Origin: Nocardioides guangzhouensis
Lineage (GTDB): Bacteria > Actinomycetota > Actinomycetes > Propionibacteriales > Nocardioidaceae
Direction: 5' to 3'
Assembly (NCBI RefSeq): GCF_004519545.1
Contig: NZ_SDKM01000001.1
Span: 124,001-188,000, forward strand
DNA length: 64,000 nucleotides
Position numbers and translations under genes: made by a program. Positions 19,348 to 27,595 of this stretch are shown here, in pieces. The notes under the pieces were generated by a model, which was not told the DNA's origin, did no database searches, and saw nothing but the letters and a program-made list of their open reading frames with translations. Within the stretch, counting starts at the first letter, position 1, and each line of letters opens with the position of its first letter.

Positions 19348-19418
19348 GCGCGGTCATCCTTCGCATTCGGCCGGAGCGGTTCCGGCGTCGTCGTCCAACT
19401 TCTCGACGGTACCCCGTG

Positions 19419-19439
19419 CCACCCCCGAATGGGGGGTGG
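19419..19439. terminator. GC-rich hairpin between clpP2 and clpX
   Basis: CCACCCCC pairs perfectly with GGGGGTGG across a 5-base loop. There is no T run, so it could be a weak terminator or an mRNA-stabilising hairpin that uncouples clpX from clpP1P2. Confidence 0.4.
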
Positions 19440-19493
19440 ACACGAGGTCTCGACGTACGTCTGCCACGTCCGAGTATCCCGTCACCCGCGCGC

Positions 19494-20102
19494 TCAGGCG
19501 AGCGCGGGGACTCCCTTGCGGGACTCGAGCACCGCGTCGATCAGGCCGTACTCGACGGCCTGCTCGGCGGTGAGGATCTTGTCGCGCTCGATGTCGCGGC
19601 TCACCTCCGACACGTCCTTGCCCGAGTGCTCGGAGATCATCTTCTCGAGCAGCTCGCGCATGCGGAGGATCTCGTTGGCCTGGATCTCGATGTCGGAGGT
19701 CTGGCCGAAGGTGCCCTCGGTGTAGGGCTGGTGGATCAGGATCCGGCTGTTCGGCAGCGCGAGCCGCTTGCCGGGGGCGCCGGCCGCGAGCAGGATCGCC
19801 GCCGCCGAGGCCGCCTGGCCCAGGCACACGGTCTGCACGTCGGGCTTGATGAACCGCATCGTGTCGTAGATCGCGGTGAGCGCCGTGAACGAGCCGCCCG
19901 GGCTGTTGATGTAGATCTGGACGTCCTGGTCGGGGTTCATCGTCTCCAGGCACAGCAGCTGGGCCATCACCGCGTTGGCGATGTCGTCGCTGATCGGGGT
20001 GCCGAGGAAGATGATCCGCTCCTCGAAGAGCTTGGCGTAGGGGTCGATGCGGCGGAAGCCGTACGACGTCCGCTCCTCCCACTGCGGGATGTAGTAGTTC
20101 AT
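19494..20102 (-). CDS. clpP2: ATP-dependent Clp protease proteolytic subunit (ClpP2 position)
   Basis: Serine peptidase subunit, 202 residues. The catalytic triad is Ser99 (GQAASAAA), His124 (ILIHQP) and Asp174 (ERD). The strand INSPGGS and the N-terminal YYIPQWEERTSYGF match the actinobacterial ClpP2 type. The ATG at 20100-20102 is one base after the clpP1 stop, so the two are co-translated. In actinobacteria the active protease is usually a mixed ClpP1P2 double ring, served by ClpX or ClpC. Confidence 0.97.
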   Translation of the reverse strand: MNYYIPQWEERTSYGFRRIDPYAKLFEERIIFLGTPISDDIANAVMAQLLCLETMNPDQDVQIYINSPGGSFTALTAIYDTMRFIKPDVQTVCLGQAASAAAILLAAGAPGKRLALPNSRILIHQPYTEGTFGQTSDIEIQANEILRMRELLEKMISEHSGKDVSEVSRDIERDKILTAEQAVEYGLIDAVLESRKGVPALA

Positions 20103-20103
20103 G

Positions 20104-20751
20104 TCAGTCCTTGTCCGTGGTGTGCGCGGGCCGACCCTCGTCGGCGGCCTCGCGGGCGCTCTTGATGACCTGGTCGACGAGGCCGTACTCGAGAGCCTCC
20201 TGGGCGGTGAACCAGCGGTCGCGGTCGGCGTCCGCGGTCACCTGCTCGACGGTCTGGCCCGTGTGCTCGGAGATCAGCTCGAGCAGGACCTTCTTGATGT
20301 GCAGCGACTGCTGCGCCTGGATCTTGATGTCCGAGGCCGAGCCGCCCATGCCGGAGGAGGGCTGGTGCATCATGATCCGCGCGTGCGGGAGGGCGTAGCG
20401 CTTGCCCTTGGTGCCGGCGCACAGGAGGAACTGGCCCATCGACGCGGCCAGGCCCATGCCGACCGTCGCGACGTCGTTGGGGATGTAGTTCATCGTGTCG
20501 TATATCGCCATGCCGGCGTCCACGGAGCCACCCGGGCTGTTGATGTGCAGGAAGATGTCGGCCTCGGGGTCCTCGGCCGAGAGCAGCAGCAGCTGGGCGC
20601 AGATCGCGTTGGCGTTCTGGTCGCGCACCTCGGAGCCGAGGAACACGATGCGCTCCTTGAGCAGCCGCTGGTAGACGTTGTCGTCGAGGCCGTACGACGA
20701 CTGCCCGCCGTTCATCTGCGGGCCGTTCTGGAGGCTGTGGTCGATGTTCAC
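20104..20751 (-). CDS. clpP1: ATP-dependent Clp protease proteolytic subunit (ClpP1 position)
   Basis: Partner of ClpP2, 215 residues from the GTG at 20751. The triad is Ser104 (LAASMGQ), His129 (IMMHQP) and Asp178 (DRD). The start is uncertain: ATG at 20713-20715 ([10 protein letters not shown]) would give 203 residues, and the extra N-terminus would be removed as a propeptide anyway. First gene of the clpP1-clpP2 operon. The gap upstream holds a close match to a ClgR operator. Confidence 0.95.
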   Translation of the reverse strand: MNIDHSLQNGPQMNGGQSSYGLDDNVYQRLLKERIVFLGSEVRDQNANAICAQLLLLSAEDPEADIFLHINSPGGSVDAGMAIYDTMNYIPNDVATVGMGLAASMGQFLLCAGTKGKRYALPHARIMMHQPSSGMGGSASDIKIQAQQSLHIKKVLLELISEHTGQTVEQVTADADRDRWFTAQEALEYGLVDQVIKSAREAADEGRPAHTTDKD

Positions 20752-20805
20752 GAGGGCGACACTAGCCGGAAGCACGGACGTATCCACGGCTCGCCCATCC
20801 CTGTT

Positions 20806-20816
20806 CGCCAACAGCG
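20806..20816. promoter_or_regulatory. Probable ClgR operator upstream of clpP1P2
   Basis: CGCCAACAGCG fits the core CGCYNANRGCG described for the Clp regulator ClgR of Corynebacterium and Streptomyces, and the preceding TGTT fits its left flank. It lies 55 bp before the clpP1 start in an 87-bp divergent gap. Seen: the match. Inferred: that a ClgR homologue elsewhere in the genome activates clpP1P2 from here. Confidence 0.6.
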
Positions 20817-20838
20817 GATTCCGTGCCAAGGTGGGGAG

Positions 20839-21942
20839 ATGGACGACCCACTGGACTCGCTGCGGGTGCCCGGGCGGGTGGCCGACCCGGACGAGGGCGT
20901 CACCCTGGACGAGGTCGGGCTGGCCGCACGCAACCACGGGCTGCCGCTCGAGCTGCTCCGCGACGACGTGACGCCGCCGGGTCTCCACTACGTGCTGACC
21001 CACTACGACATCCCCGCCGTCGACCCCGACGGCTGGCGGCTGACCGTGGACGGGGCGGTCGACCGGCCGCTGGACCTCGACCTCGCGTCCCTGGCCGCGA
21101 TGCCACGGCACACGGTGCACGTGACCATGGAGTGTGCCGGCAACGGCCGGGCCGCGCTGCACCCGCGGCCGCTGAGCCAGCCGTGGCTCACGGGCGCGGT
21201 GGGCACGGCCGACTGGACCGGCGTACCCCTGGCCGACCTGCTGGCCGACGTCGGCGTGGCCGACGACGCGGTCGACGTGGTGTTCACCGGTCTCGACCAC
21301 GGGATCGAGCGCGGCGAGGAGCAGGACTACCAGCGCGGGCTGCCGGTGTCAGAGGCCCTGGCCGGCGACGTGCTGGTGGCCTACGAGATGAACGGCGGCC
21401 CGCTGCCGGTCCAGCACGGCTACCCGGTCCGGGTGGTGGTGCCGGGCTGGTACGGCATGGGAAACGTCAAGTGGCTCACCCGGATCAGCGTGGCCACCGA
21501 ACGCTTCGACGGGTTCCAGAACCGCGCCTACCGGCTCCGGCAGGAGGCCTCGGAGGAGGGCGAGCCGGTCACCCGGATCGAGCCCAGGGCGCTGCTGGAG
21601 CCGCCCGGCTTCCCGGACTTCTTCACCCGCGCCCGGGTGGTCCGCCCCGGCACGGTGGGGCTGCGCGGCCGGGCCTGGTCGGGGTGGGCGCCGGTGGAGC
21701 GGGTCGAGGTGAGCACCGACGACGGCGCGACCTGGCAGGACGCCGAGGTCGGCCCGGACCGCGGCCGCTGGGCCTGGCGGTCGTTCACGGCCACCTGGCA
21801 GGCAACGCCGGGCGAGCACCGGCTGCGGGCTCGGGCACACGACGCCTCCGGCCGGGTGCAGCCGGTGGACGCCGCCTGGAACCGCGGCGGGTTCACCAAC
21901 AACGCCGACCAGGGCGTGCGGGTGGTCGTCGCCGACGCCTGA
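20839..21942 (+). CDS. Sulfite oxidase-type molybdopterin-dependent oxidoreductase
   Basis: 367 residues. The SUOX fold is shown by [10 protein letters not shown], where Cys99 would ligate molybdenum, by the following HPRPLSQPW, and by [21 protein letters not shown]-terminal Mo-co dimerisation (Ig-like) domain follows from about 240, ending with NRGGFTNN. No Tat signal and no haem domain are seen, so it is a cytoplasmic enzyme with unknown electron acceptor and substrate (sulfite or a sulfoxide-like compound). The start at 20839 has GGTGGGG upstream. It is divergent from clpP1 and interrupts the clpP-tig order seen in mycobacteria. Confidence 0.9.
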   Translation: MDDPLDSLRVPGRVADPDEGVTLDEVGLAARNHGLPLELLRDDVTPPGLHYVLTHYDIPAVDPDGWRLTVDGAVDRPLDLDLASLAAMPRHTVHVTMECAGNGRAALHPRPLSQPWLTGAVGTADWTGVPLADLLADVGVADDAVDVVFTGLDHGIERGEEQDYQRGLPVSEALAGDVLVAYEMNGGPLPVQHGYPVRVVVPGWYGMGNVKWLTRISVATERFDGFQNRAYRLRQEASEEGEPVTRIEPRALLEPPGFPDFFTRARVVRPGTVGLRGRAWSGWAPVERVEVSTDDGATWQDAEVGPDRGRWAWRSFTATWQATPGEHRLRARAHDASGRVQPVDAAWNRGGFTNNADQGVRVVVADA

Positions 21943-21957
21943 CGGCCCGACCGCGGC

Positions 21958-23139
21958 TCAGGCCAACCAGCGCCGGAGGGCGGCGTGCACGTCCGCGTGG
22001 TTGAGCAGGTCGAAGTGGTCGGCCCGCGGCACGTGCAGGGTCTCGGCGTCCGGGAACAGGTCGGGCCTCCCCCGGGTCCGGCCGTAGGCCGACGGCTGCC
22101 GCACCAGCAGGTCGCCGAGTACCGCGCCCACCGGGTGCCGCGGCGAACGGGTGAGCGTCGCGGACACCAGCCGGTAGCGCGCCTCCGGCAGCGGCGGCAC
22201 GTCCTCGGCCAGGCCGGCCACCAGGTCGTGCACCCCGACCGATCGCCAGTCCAGGATCCGCCCGAACCCCGCGGACTCCGGCAGCCGGCCGAGCGCCGCG
22301 CTGCCGTGACCGACGTACGACGCCAGCGGGGCGCCGAGGTGTGGCGCACCGAGTGAGACCACGTCGGTGACGAGTCGGGTCCACGGCGCCTCGACGTCCG
22401 TGGCGACCGCGCCGGCCGCCCGCATCACGAGCGCGCCCATCGAGTGCCCGACCAGCGCCACCTGCTCCACGCCGCCCGGCCACGCGTCGACCAGGGTCTG
22501 GAGCAGTGCGGTGAGGGCGACGCCGTTCTCGCGCAGCGGCAGCCCGCTGTTCATCCGCAGCACCACCGGTGTCCAGCCGAGCTCCACCAGGGTCTGCGGG
22601 TACGTCGTCCCCACCGCGGTGCGGTGCACCTGCCAGGCCGCGTCGCTCTCGCACAGGCCGTGCAGCAGCACCGCGACCCGGCGGCGCGGCTCCGGGAAGG
22701 CTGCCGCCAGCGCCACCGGCTCGGCCGCCACGTCCCGCCCGCCGACCCGGACCGCGAGCGGGATCGCCAGTCGCGGCCGCTCCTGCTGGAGGCGGTCCCC
22801 GATCAGCCCGTTGACCGCGGCGCTGAGGAACCTGCCGCGGACGTCGTCCTCCAGGCGCGGGCCCCTCCCGGTGGCCGCGGCCCGGTCGAGGCCGCGCGAG
22901 GCGGCGCGCAGGCCCGCGCCCAGCCCGCCGTACACGGCGGCAGCGATGCCGCGGTGGAGCGCCTCGCCGGCCGACCGCCCGCTCGCCCCGGTGGCGCGAC
23001 GCCCCAGCCCGTGCACGCGGTCGAGCACGGCGACGTGGGTGTCGCGGACGGTACGCAGGACGAGCTCGTCGGCAACCTCGGAGAGCAGCGACAGCGCGTC
23101 CAGCACTGTCGGCCCGGCAGCGGTGCGTGCGGTCTGCAT
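21958..23139 (-). CDS. Alpha/beta hydrolase (lipase/esterase-like)
   Basis: 393 residues. An N-terminal helical part of about 130 residues precedes a hydrolase domain with VLLHGLCES (oxyanion strand), the nucleophile elbow GHSMG and a late catalytic-type His in PRADHFDLLNH. It resembles the PGAP1/lipase-like branch acting on acyl esters; the substrate is unknown. ATG 23139 was preferred over ATG 23148 because a minus-strand TACGAT lies exactly 7 bases before it and overlaps the other ATG. Convergent with the molybdo-enzyme gene. Confidence 0.88.
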   Translation of the reverse strand: MQTARTAAGPTVLDALSLLSEVADELVLRTVRDTHVAVLDRVHGLGRRATGASGRSAGEALHRGIAAAVYGGLGAGLRAASRGLDRAAATGRGPRLEDDVRGRFLSAAVNGLIGDRLQQERPRLAIPLAVRVGGRDVAAEPVALAAAFPEPRRRVAVLLHGLCESDAAWQVHRTAVGTTYPQTLVELGWTPVVLRMNSGLPLRENGVALTALLQTLVDAWPGGVEQVALVGHSMGALVMRAAGAVATDVEAPWTRLVTDVVSLGAPHLGAPLASYVGHGSAALGRLPESAGFGRILDWRSVGVHDLVAGLAEDVPPLPEARYRLVSATLTRSPRHPVGAVLGDLLVRQPSAYGRTRGRPDLFPDAETLHVPRADHFDLLNHADVHAALRRWLA

Positions 23140-23146
23140 GCCGCCC

Positions 23147-23152
23147 ATCGTA
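23147..23152 (-). promoter_or_regulatory. -10 element TACGAT of the alpha/beta hydrolase gene
   Basis: Minus-strand TACGAT ends 7 bases before ATG 23139, the same leaderless geometry seen at valS, metG, ndk and ettA. Confidence 0.5.
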
Positions 23153-23248
23153 GGCGTTGAGTGAACAGGCGTACACCCAATCGGCCGAGGAGACGACCGC
23201 GTCCCGGACGGCGTGGCCGTCCGGGACGCGGGTTCGTTGCTGGCGGGG

Positions 23249-24658
23249 TCAGGCCTTGTCGGCCGACTCCTCGGGGGCCTCCTCGGCTCCGGTCTCCTCG
23301 GCCTCCTCGGTGGCCTCGTCCTCGGGCTCGCCGATGGTGCCGTCCGGGCGCAGGTTCTTCAGCTCGACCACGTTGCCGCTGGCGTCCTTGACCGTCGCCG
23401 ACTCGACGATCGTGGCCAGCGCCTTGCCGCGCAGGATCTCCTGCACGAGCTCCGGGACGTGGTTGTGCTCGAACATGTGGTTCGCGAACTCCTGCGGGTC
23501 CTGGCCGGACTGCTGGGCCCGGCGGACCAGGTGCTGGGAGAGCTCGTTCTGGTCGACGCCGAGCTCCTCCTTCTTCGCGACCTCGTCGAGGATGAACTGC
23601 GCGGCGACGGCGTCGCGGACCCGGCGCTCGAGATCGGCCTCGAACTCCTCGACGGTCTGGTTCTCGTCCTCGAGGTACTTCTCCATCGTGATGCCGGCGA
23701 ACACGAGCTGCTGCTCGACGCTCTGGCGGCGGGCGTTCAGCTCCTCGGTCACGATGCCCTCGGGCAGCGGGATCTCGACCTGCTCGAGCAGCTTCTCGAG
23801 GACCGCGTCGCGGGCGGCGGCGGCCTGCTCGAGGCGCTTGCCGCGGCCCAGCCGCTCGCGCACGTCGGCGGTGAGCTCCTCGACGGTGTCGAACTCCGAG
23901 GCCATCTGGGCGAAGTCGTCGTCGAGCTCCGGGAGCTCCTGCTCCTGGACCTGGGTGACGGTCACCGCGACCTCGACGTCCGCGCCGACCAGGTCGCCGC
24001 CGACCAGCTGCGAGGCGAAGGTCTTCTCGTCGCCGGCCTTCATGCCGGCCAGGGCCTCGTCCAACCCGTCGAGCATGCCGCCGCGGCCGACCTGGTAGCT
24101 CATCCCCGCGACCTCGGCGCCCTCGACGACCTCGCCGTCCTGGGTGGCCTTGAGGTCGATGACCACGAAGTCGCCGTCGGCCGCCTCACGGTCGACGTCT
24201 GTCAGGCTCGCGAAGCGCTCGCGCAGCGACTGGACCTGCTCCTCGACGTCCGCGTCGGTGACGGTGACGTCGTCGACCTCGGCCTCGAGACCGTCGTACG
24301 ACGGGAGGACCACCTCGGGCTTCACGTCCACCTCCGCGGTGAACTCGAGCACGTCGTTGTCCTCGAACTTGGTCACCTCGATCTCGGGCTGCGCCAGCGG
24401 CTCGAGATCGTTGGTCTGGAGGGCCTCGATGTACTTCGAGGGGATGACGTCGTTGATGGCCTCGTCGAGGACCACGCCCCGGCCGACCTGACGATCGATG
24501 ACCATCGGCGGCACCTTGCCGCGGCGGAAGCCGGGGACGTTGATCTGCTGGGCGATCTTCTTGTACGCCGCGTCGAGGCTCGGCTTGAGCTCCTCGAAGG
24601 GCACCTCGACGGTCAGCTTGGCCCGGGTCGGGCTCAAGGTCTCGACGGCGCTCTTCAC
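23249..24658 (-). CDS. tig: Trigger factor
   Basis: Ribosome-bound chaperone and prolyl isomerase. 469 residues. The ribosome-docking motif region reads INVPGFRRGKVP (GFRxGxxP). The PPIase domain (about 160-245) includes DGDFVVIDL and GRGGMLDGLDEAL, and a long helical C-terminal domain ends in an acidic tail. The GTG at 24656-24658 was chosen because AGGAGA lies just upstream; an in-frame ATG at 24673 overlaps that site. It stands alone between convergent-side spacers, with tRNA-Pro upstream on the same strand. Confidence 0.97.
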   Translation of the reverse strand: MKSAVETLSPTRAKLTVEVPFEELKPSLDAAYKKIAQQINVPGFRRGKVPPMVIDRQVGRGVVLDEAINDVIPSKYIEALQTNDLEPLAQPEIEVTKFEDNDVLEFTAEVDVKPEVVLPSYDGLEAEVDDVTVTDADVEEQVQSLRERFASLTDVDREAADGDFVVIDLKATQDGEVVEGAEVAGMSYQVGRGGMLDGLDEALAGMKAGDEKTFASQLVGGDLVGADVEVAVTVTQVQEQELPELDDDFAQMASEFDTVEELTADVRERLGRGKRLEQAAAARDAVLEKLLEQVEIPLPEGIVTEELNARRQSVEQQLVFAGITMEKYLEDENQTVEEFEADLERRVRDAVAAQFILDEVAKKEELGVDQNELSQHLVRRAQQSGQDPQEFANHMFEHNHVPELVQEILRGKALATIVESATVKDASGNVVELKNLRPDGTIGEPEDEATEEAEETGAEEAPEESADKA

Positions 24659-24702
24659 AGGTTGTCTCCTCATGTTGTTCAGGTGGAATGGTGCGGGGGC
24701 TG

Positions 24703-24775
24703 TCGGGGCGACAGGACTCGAACCTGCGATCTCCTGCTCCCAAAGCAGGCGCGCTAGCCACTACGCTACGCCCCG
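24703..24775 (-). tRNA. tRNA-Pro(TGG)
   Basis: The acceptor stem CGGGGCG pairs with CGCCCCG. The anticodon loop TTTGGGA gives anticodon TGG (plus-strand 24740-24742) between CCTGC/GCAGG arms. The T arm is GCAGGTTCGAGTCCTGT-like. CCA is not encoded. Confidence 0.95.
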
Positions 24776-24792
24776 CCAAGGCGGCTGCAGGT

Positions 24793-24812
24793 TTCCCCGG
24801 GGCCCCGGGGAA
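24793..24812. repeat. Perfect 20-bp palindrome in the tRNA spacer
   Basis: TTCCCCGGGGCCCCGGGGAA is its own reverse complement. Nearby GCAGGTTT plus CCCCGGG occurs twice (from 24787 and from 24850), as does GGCATTCCGCAC/GAATCCCGCAC, so the spacer between the two tRNA genes looks internally duplicated. It could stop or process the tRNA transcript. Confidence 0.7.
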
Positions 24813-24874
24813 TCCCGCACTCACCGGGGCATTCCGCACCGTGAAAGTGCAGGTTTGCCCCGGGAAGTTCGCCT

Positions 24875-24948
24875 TGGAGCGGATGACGGGAATCGAACCC
24901 GCGTAGCCAGTTTGGAAGACTGGGGCTCTACCATTGAGCTACATCCGC
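24875..24948 (-). tRNA. tRNA-Gly(TCC)
   Basis: GCGGATG pairs with CATCCGC. The anticodon loop CTTCCAA gives TCC (plus strand 24914-24916). The T arm is GCGGGTTCGATTCCCGT. Unlike the neighbouring tRNA-Pro, the 3' CCA is encoded (24875-24877). The 79 bp from here to the phosphatase gene show no clear feature. Confidence 0.96.
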
Positions 24949-25027
24949 CAGCACATTTGTGCGGGTGACATGGTGCCACACGCGCACCCGCCCCTCCCAA
25001 ACGGGACGAGGCCCGAAACCCTTCCCG

Positions 25028-26131
25028 TCAGCGGCGGTGGACCAGCAGCAACGCCCGGTCGTCGTTGCGGGTGCCCACGGTGTCGATGAGACGGCGGGCA
25101 CCGTTCTCGAAGCCCTGCTGGAGCAGCCGGTCGGCCTGGCCGAGCATCTTGTCGATGCCGAGCTGGATGTCGCGGCCGCGCACCTCCACCATGCCGTCGG
25201 TGTAGAGCAGGATCGCGTCGCCGTGGTTCAGCCGGCCGCGGACCGGGGCGTAGTCGGCCTCCTCGATCAGGCCGAGCGCCGGACCCTCGGACTCGTGCAC
25301 GGTCCAGCGGCCGGACCCCGCGTTGAGCTGCAGCGCCGGCGGGTGCCCCGCCGACCGCAGCTCGAAGTCGCCCGACTCGAGGTCGACGGAGATGTGGATC
25401 GCGGTCGCGAAGCCCTCGATCCAGTGCTGGCGGAGGAGGTACTCGTTGGCGGCCGGGAGGAACTCGCCGGGCGGCAGCGAGGTGATCAGGCCGCCGAACG
25501 CGCCGGTGAGCAGCAGGGCACGGGTGCCGGCCTCCTCGCCCTTGCCGGACACGTCGCACACGCAGAGCTCGAGCCGCCGGCCCCAGCCGGGCCGCGCGGC
25601 GACCACGAAGTCACCTGCGAACGGGGTGCCGCCGGCGGAGCGCAGCGCGGACTCGGCGTACCAGCCGGGCGGCAGCGCCGGGAGCATGCCCTGGCTCATG
25701 ATCCGGTCGCGGAGGTCGACCAGCATCGACTCACCGATGGTGCCGGCCACGCCGAGCCGCGAGCGGCGGAACGACGTGAGCAGCACGATGAAGCCGACCG
25801 CGAAGATCACCGCGACCGCGATCACGCGTCCGGCGGTGACCTCGCCTAGCCGGGTGGTGACGACCACGGACAGCGCGGTCAGGGCAGCCAGGTTGAAGAC
25901 CACGAACCACGGGAGGACCCGCGGGCCCAGGACGAGGTGAGCGGCCACCATCGGCAGCACCAGCAGGGTCAGCGGCCAGAACCGCGGCCAGGTCGTGACC
26001 AGGACGAAGAAGAAGACCGTCACCGCGACCAGGAAGACCAGCCACCACGTCTCCTTGCTGGTGGTACGGCGGCGCAACCGGCCGACCGAGCGGCGCATGC
26101 GCGCGCCGACGGACGACGAGGAGGAGGACAT
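25028..26131 (-). CDS. Membrane PP2C/SpoIIE-type protein phosphatase
   Basis: 367 residues. After a Ser-rich basic start there are four hydrophobic segments between about 32 and 120, then a SpoIIE-type PPM phosphatase domain: GDFVVAA, CDVSGKGEEA, FATAIHISVD, SAGHPPAL, LLYTDGMVE and the final DDRALL supply the metal-binding aspartates. Such enzymes dephosphorylate anti-anti-sigma factors or other Ser/Thr phosphoproteins; no partner switch gene is nearby. The start overlaps the glycosylase stop (GTGATG contains both GTGA and TGATG options), so the start is 26131 or 26134. Confidence 0.92.
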   Translation of the reverse strand: MSSSSSSVGARMRRSVGRLRRRTTSKETWWLVFLVAVTVFFFVLVTTWPRFWPLTLLVLPMVAAHLVLGPRVLPWFVVFNLAALTALSVVVTTRLGEVTAGRVIAVAVIFAVGFIVLLTSFRRSRLGVAGTIGESMLVDLRDRIMSQGMLPALPPGWYAESALRSAGGTPFAGDFVVAARPGWGRRLELCVCDVSGKGEEAGTRALLLTGAFGGLITSLPPGEFLPAANEYLLRQHWIEGFATAIHISVDLESGDFELRSAGHPPALQLNAGSGRWTVHESEGPALGLIEEADYAPVRGRLNHGDAILLYTDGMVEVRGRDIQLGIDKMLGQADRLLQQGFENGARRLIDTVGTRNDDRALLLVHRR

Positions 26132-26991
26132 CACGCGTCACTTCCATGTGAGGCACGGGAGCGGAACCGCGGCTGGCAGCGCGGGCACCAGAACAAGTTT
26201 CGCCCCACAAGCACCTCGGTGCGCACGTTTTTCCCACACACGTGGCACGGCATCCCGTTGCGGCGGTAGACGTAGACCTCTCCCCCGTGGTCGTCCTTCC
26301 GCGGCGAGCGCCCCATCGCCTCGGGGGTGTGCTCGGGCCGAACCGTGTCGATCCGGCCGGTGCGGACCCCCTCGGTCATCAGCGCGACGAGGTCGTCCCA
26401 GACCGCCCGGAACTGGCTGCGGCGCAGCGTGTTGCCCGGCCGGAGCGGGTGCAGCCGGTGCCGGAACAGCACCTCCGCGCGGTAGACGTTGCCGACGCCG
26501 GCGATGACCTCCTGGTCCATGAGCAGGTCGCCGATCGGCCGGTGGCTGCGCGAGATCCGGTGCCACGCCCGCTCGGGGGCGGCGTCGGGCCGCAGCGGGT
26601 CGGGGCCGAGGCGCGCCAACACCGCGTCGCGCTGCAGGAGGCCGACCAGCTCGCACTGGGTGGCACCCCGGAGGTCGGCGTACGACGCGTGGTCGCCGTC
26701 GGCGGCCACCAGCCGGAGTCGCACCTGGCCGACCGGCGGAGGCACCGCGGCCGCCCCGGTGTGGACCAGGAAGGTGCCGATCAGGCCGAGGTGGACGTGC
26801 ACGAACCGCTCGCCCGCGAACTCCACGAACAGGTGCTTGCCGGCCGCGTCGGCACCGAGCAGGGTCTGCCCGTCCAGCACCGCCGCGTCGGCGGCGAACC
26901 GGCCCTGCGGGCTGCTGACGTGCACCGTCCGGCCGGCGAACGCGCCGGCCAGGTCGTCGGCGAGCCGACGGAGGGTGTGCCCCTCAGGCAT
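26131..26991 (-). CDS. Fpg/Nei family DNA glycosylase (Nei2-like)
   Basis: Base-excision repair glycosylase/AP lyase. 286 residues. The N-terminus MPEGH supplies the catalytic proline and glutamate after Met removal; PEGH rather than PELP points to the Nei branch (oxidised pyrimidines). The helix-two-turn-helix region is GVGNVYRAEVLFRHRLHP. A C-terminal zinc finger CHVC-x16-CPRC closes the protein. It overlaps rpiB by 8 bp at its start and the phosphatase at its stop. Its position matches Rv2464c. Confidence 0.94.
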   Translation of the reverse strand: MPEGHTLRRLADDLAGAFAGRTVHVSSPQGRFAADAAVLDGQTLLGADAAGKHLFVEFAGERFVHVHLGLIGTFLVHTGAAAVPPPVGQVRLRLVAADGDHASYADLRGATQCELVGLLQRDAVLARLGPDPLRPDAAPERAWHRISRSHRPIGDLLMDQEVIAGVGNVYRAEVLFRHRLHPLRPGNTLRRSQFRAVWDDLVALMTEGVRTGRIDTVRPEHTPEAMGRSPRKDDHGGEVYVYRRNGMPCHVCGKNVRTEVLVGRNLFWCPRCQPRFRSRASHGSDA

Positions 26992-27508
26992 CGGTGTCCG
27001 GGTCCGGTGTGTCCCCCAGCAGCGCCGACGGGGGCAGCGGCGGCAGCTCCCCGGTCGACTCGTAGGACGCGAGCTGGCCGATCCGGCGGACGTGCCGCTC
27101 CACGCCGGAGAACGGGGTGGCGAGGAAGACCTCGACGAAGCGGGTCATCTCGTCGACCGTGTGCATGCGCCCACCAACCGAGACCACGTTGGCGTCGTTG
27201 TGCTCGCGGGCCAGCACCGCGGTCTCCTCCGACCACACCAGCGCGGACCGGATGCCGGCCACCTTGTTGGCGGCCATCTGCTCGCCGTTGCCGGAGCCGC
27301 CGATCACGACCCCGAGCGCCGCGACGCCCTCGGACTGGTCCGCGGCGACGGCCTCCGCGGCGCGCAGGCAGAAGACCGGGTAGTCGTCTTCCGCGTCGTA
27401 GACGAACGGACCGTGGTCGACCGCCTCGTGGCCCTGGTCGACCAGCCAGGTGAGCAGGTGGTCCTTGAGTTCGAGGCCGGCGTGGTCCGATCCGAGGTGC
27501 ACGCGCAT
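26984..27508 (-). CDS. rpiB: Ribose-5-phosphate isomerase B
   Basis: Interconverts ribose 5-phosphate and ribulose 5-phosphate in the pentose phosphate pathway. 174 residues, of which the first about 150 are the LacAB/RpiB fold: GSDHAGLELKDHL at the start, GVVIGGSGNGEQMAANK, and REHNDANVVSVGGR. A short Pro-rich tail follows. First gene of the rpiB-glycosylase-phosphatase overlap cluster. The order is the same as Rv2465c-Rv2464c. Confidence 0.95.
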   Translation of the reverse strand: MRVHLGSDHAGLELKDHLLTWLVDQGHEAVDHGPFVYDAEDDYPVFCLRAAEAVAADQSEGVAALGVVIGGSGNGEQMAANKVAGIRSALVWSEETAVLAREHNDANVVSVGGRMHTVDEMTRFVEVFLATPFSGVERHVRRIGQLASYESTGELPPLPPSALLGDTPDPDTDA

Positions 27509-27595
27509 GGGCGAGAGTCTGGCAGACCCGGTCGCGGCGAGTTCACATGGTTTCCACAGCATCGTCGAACCACCCTGTCAGGATCACGCGCTGGA

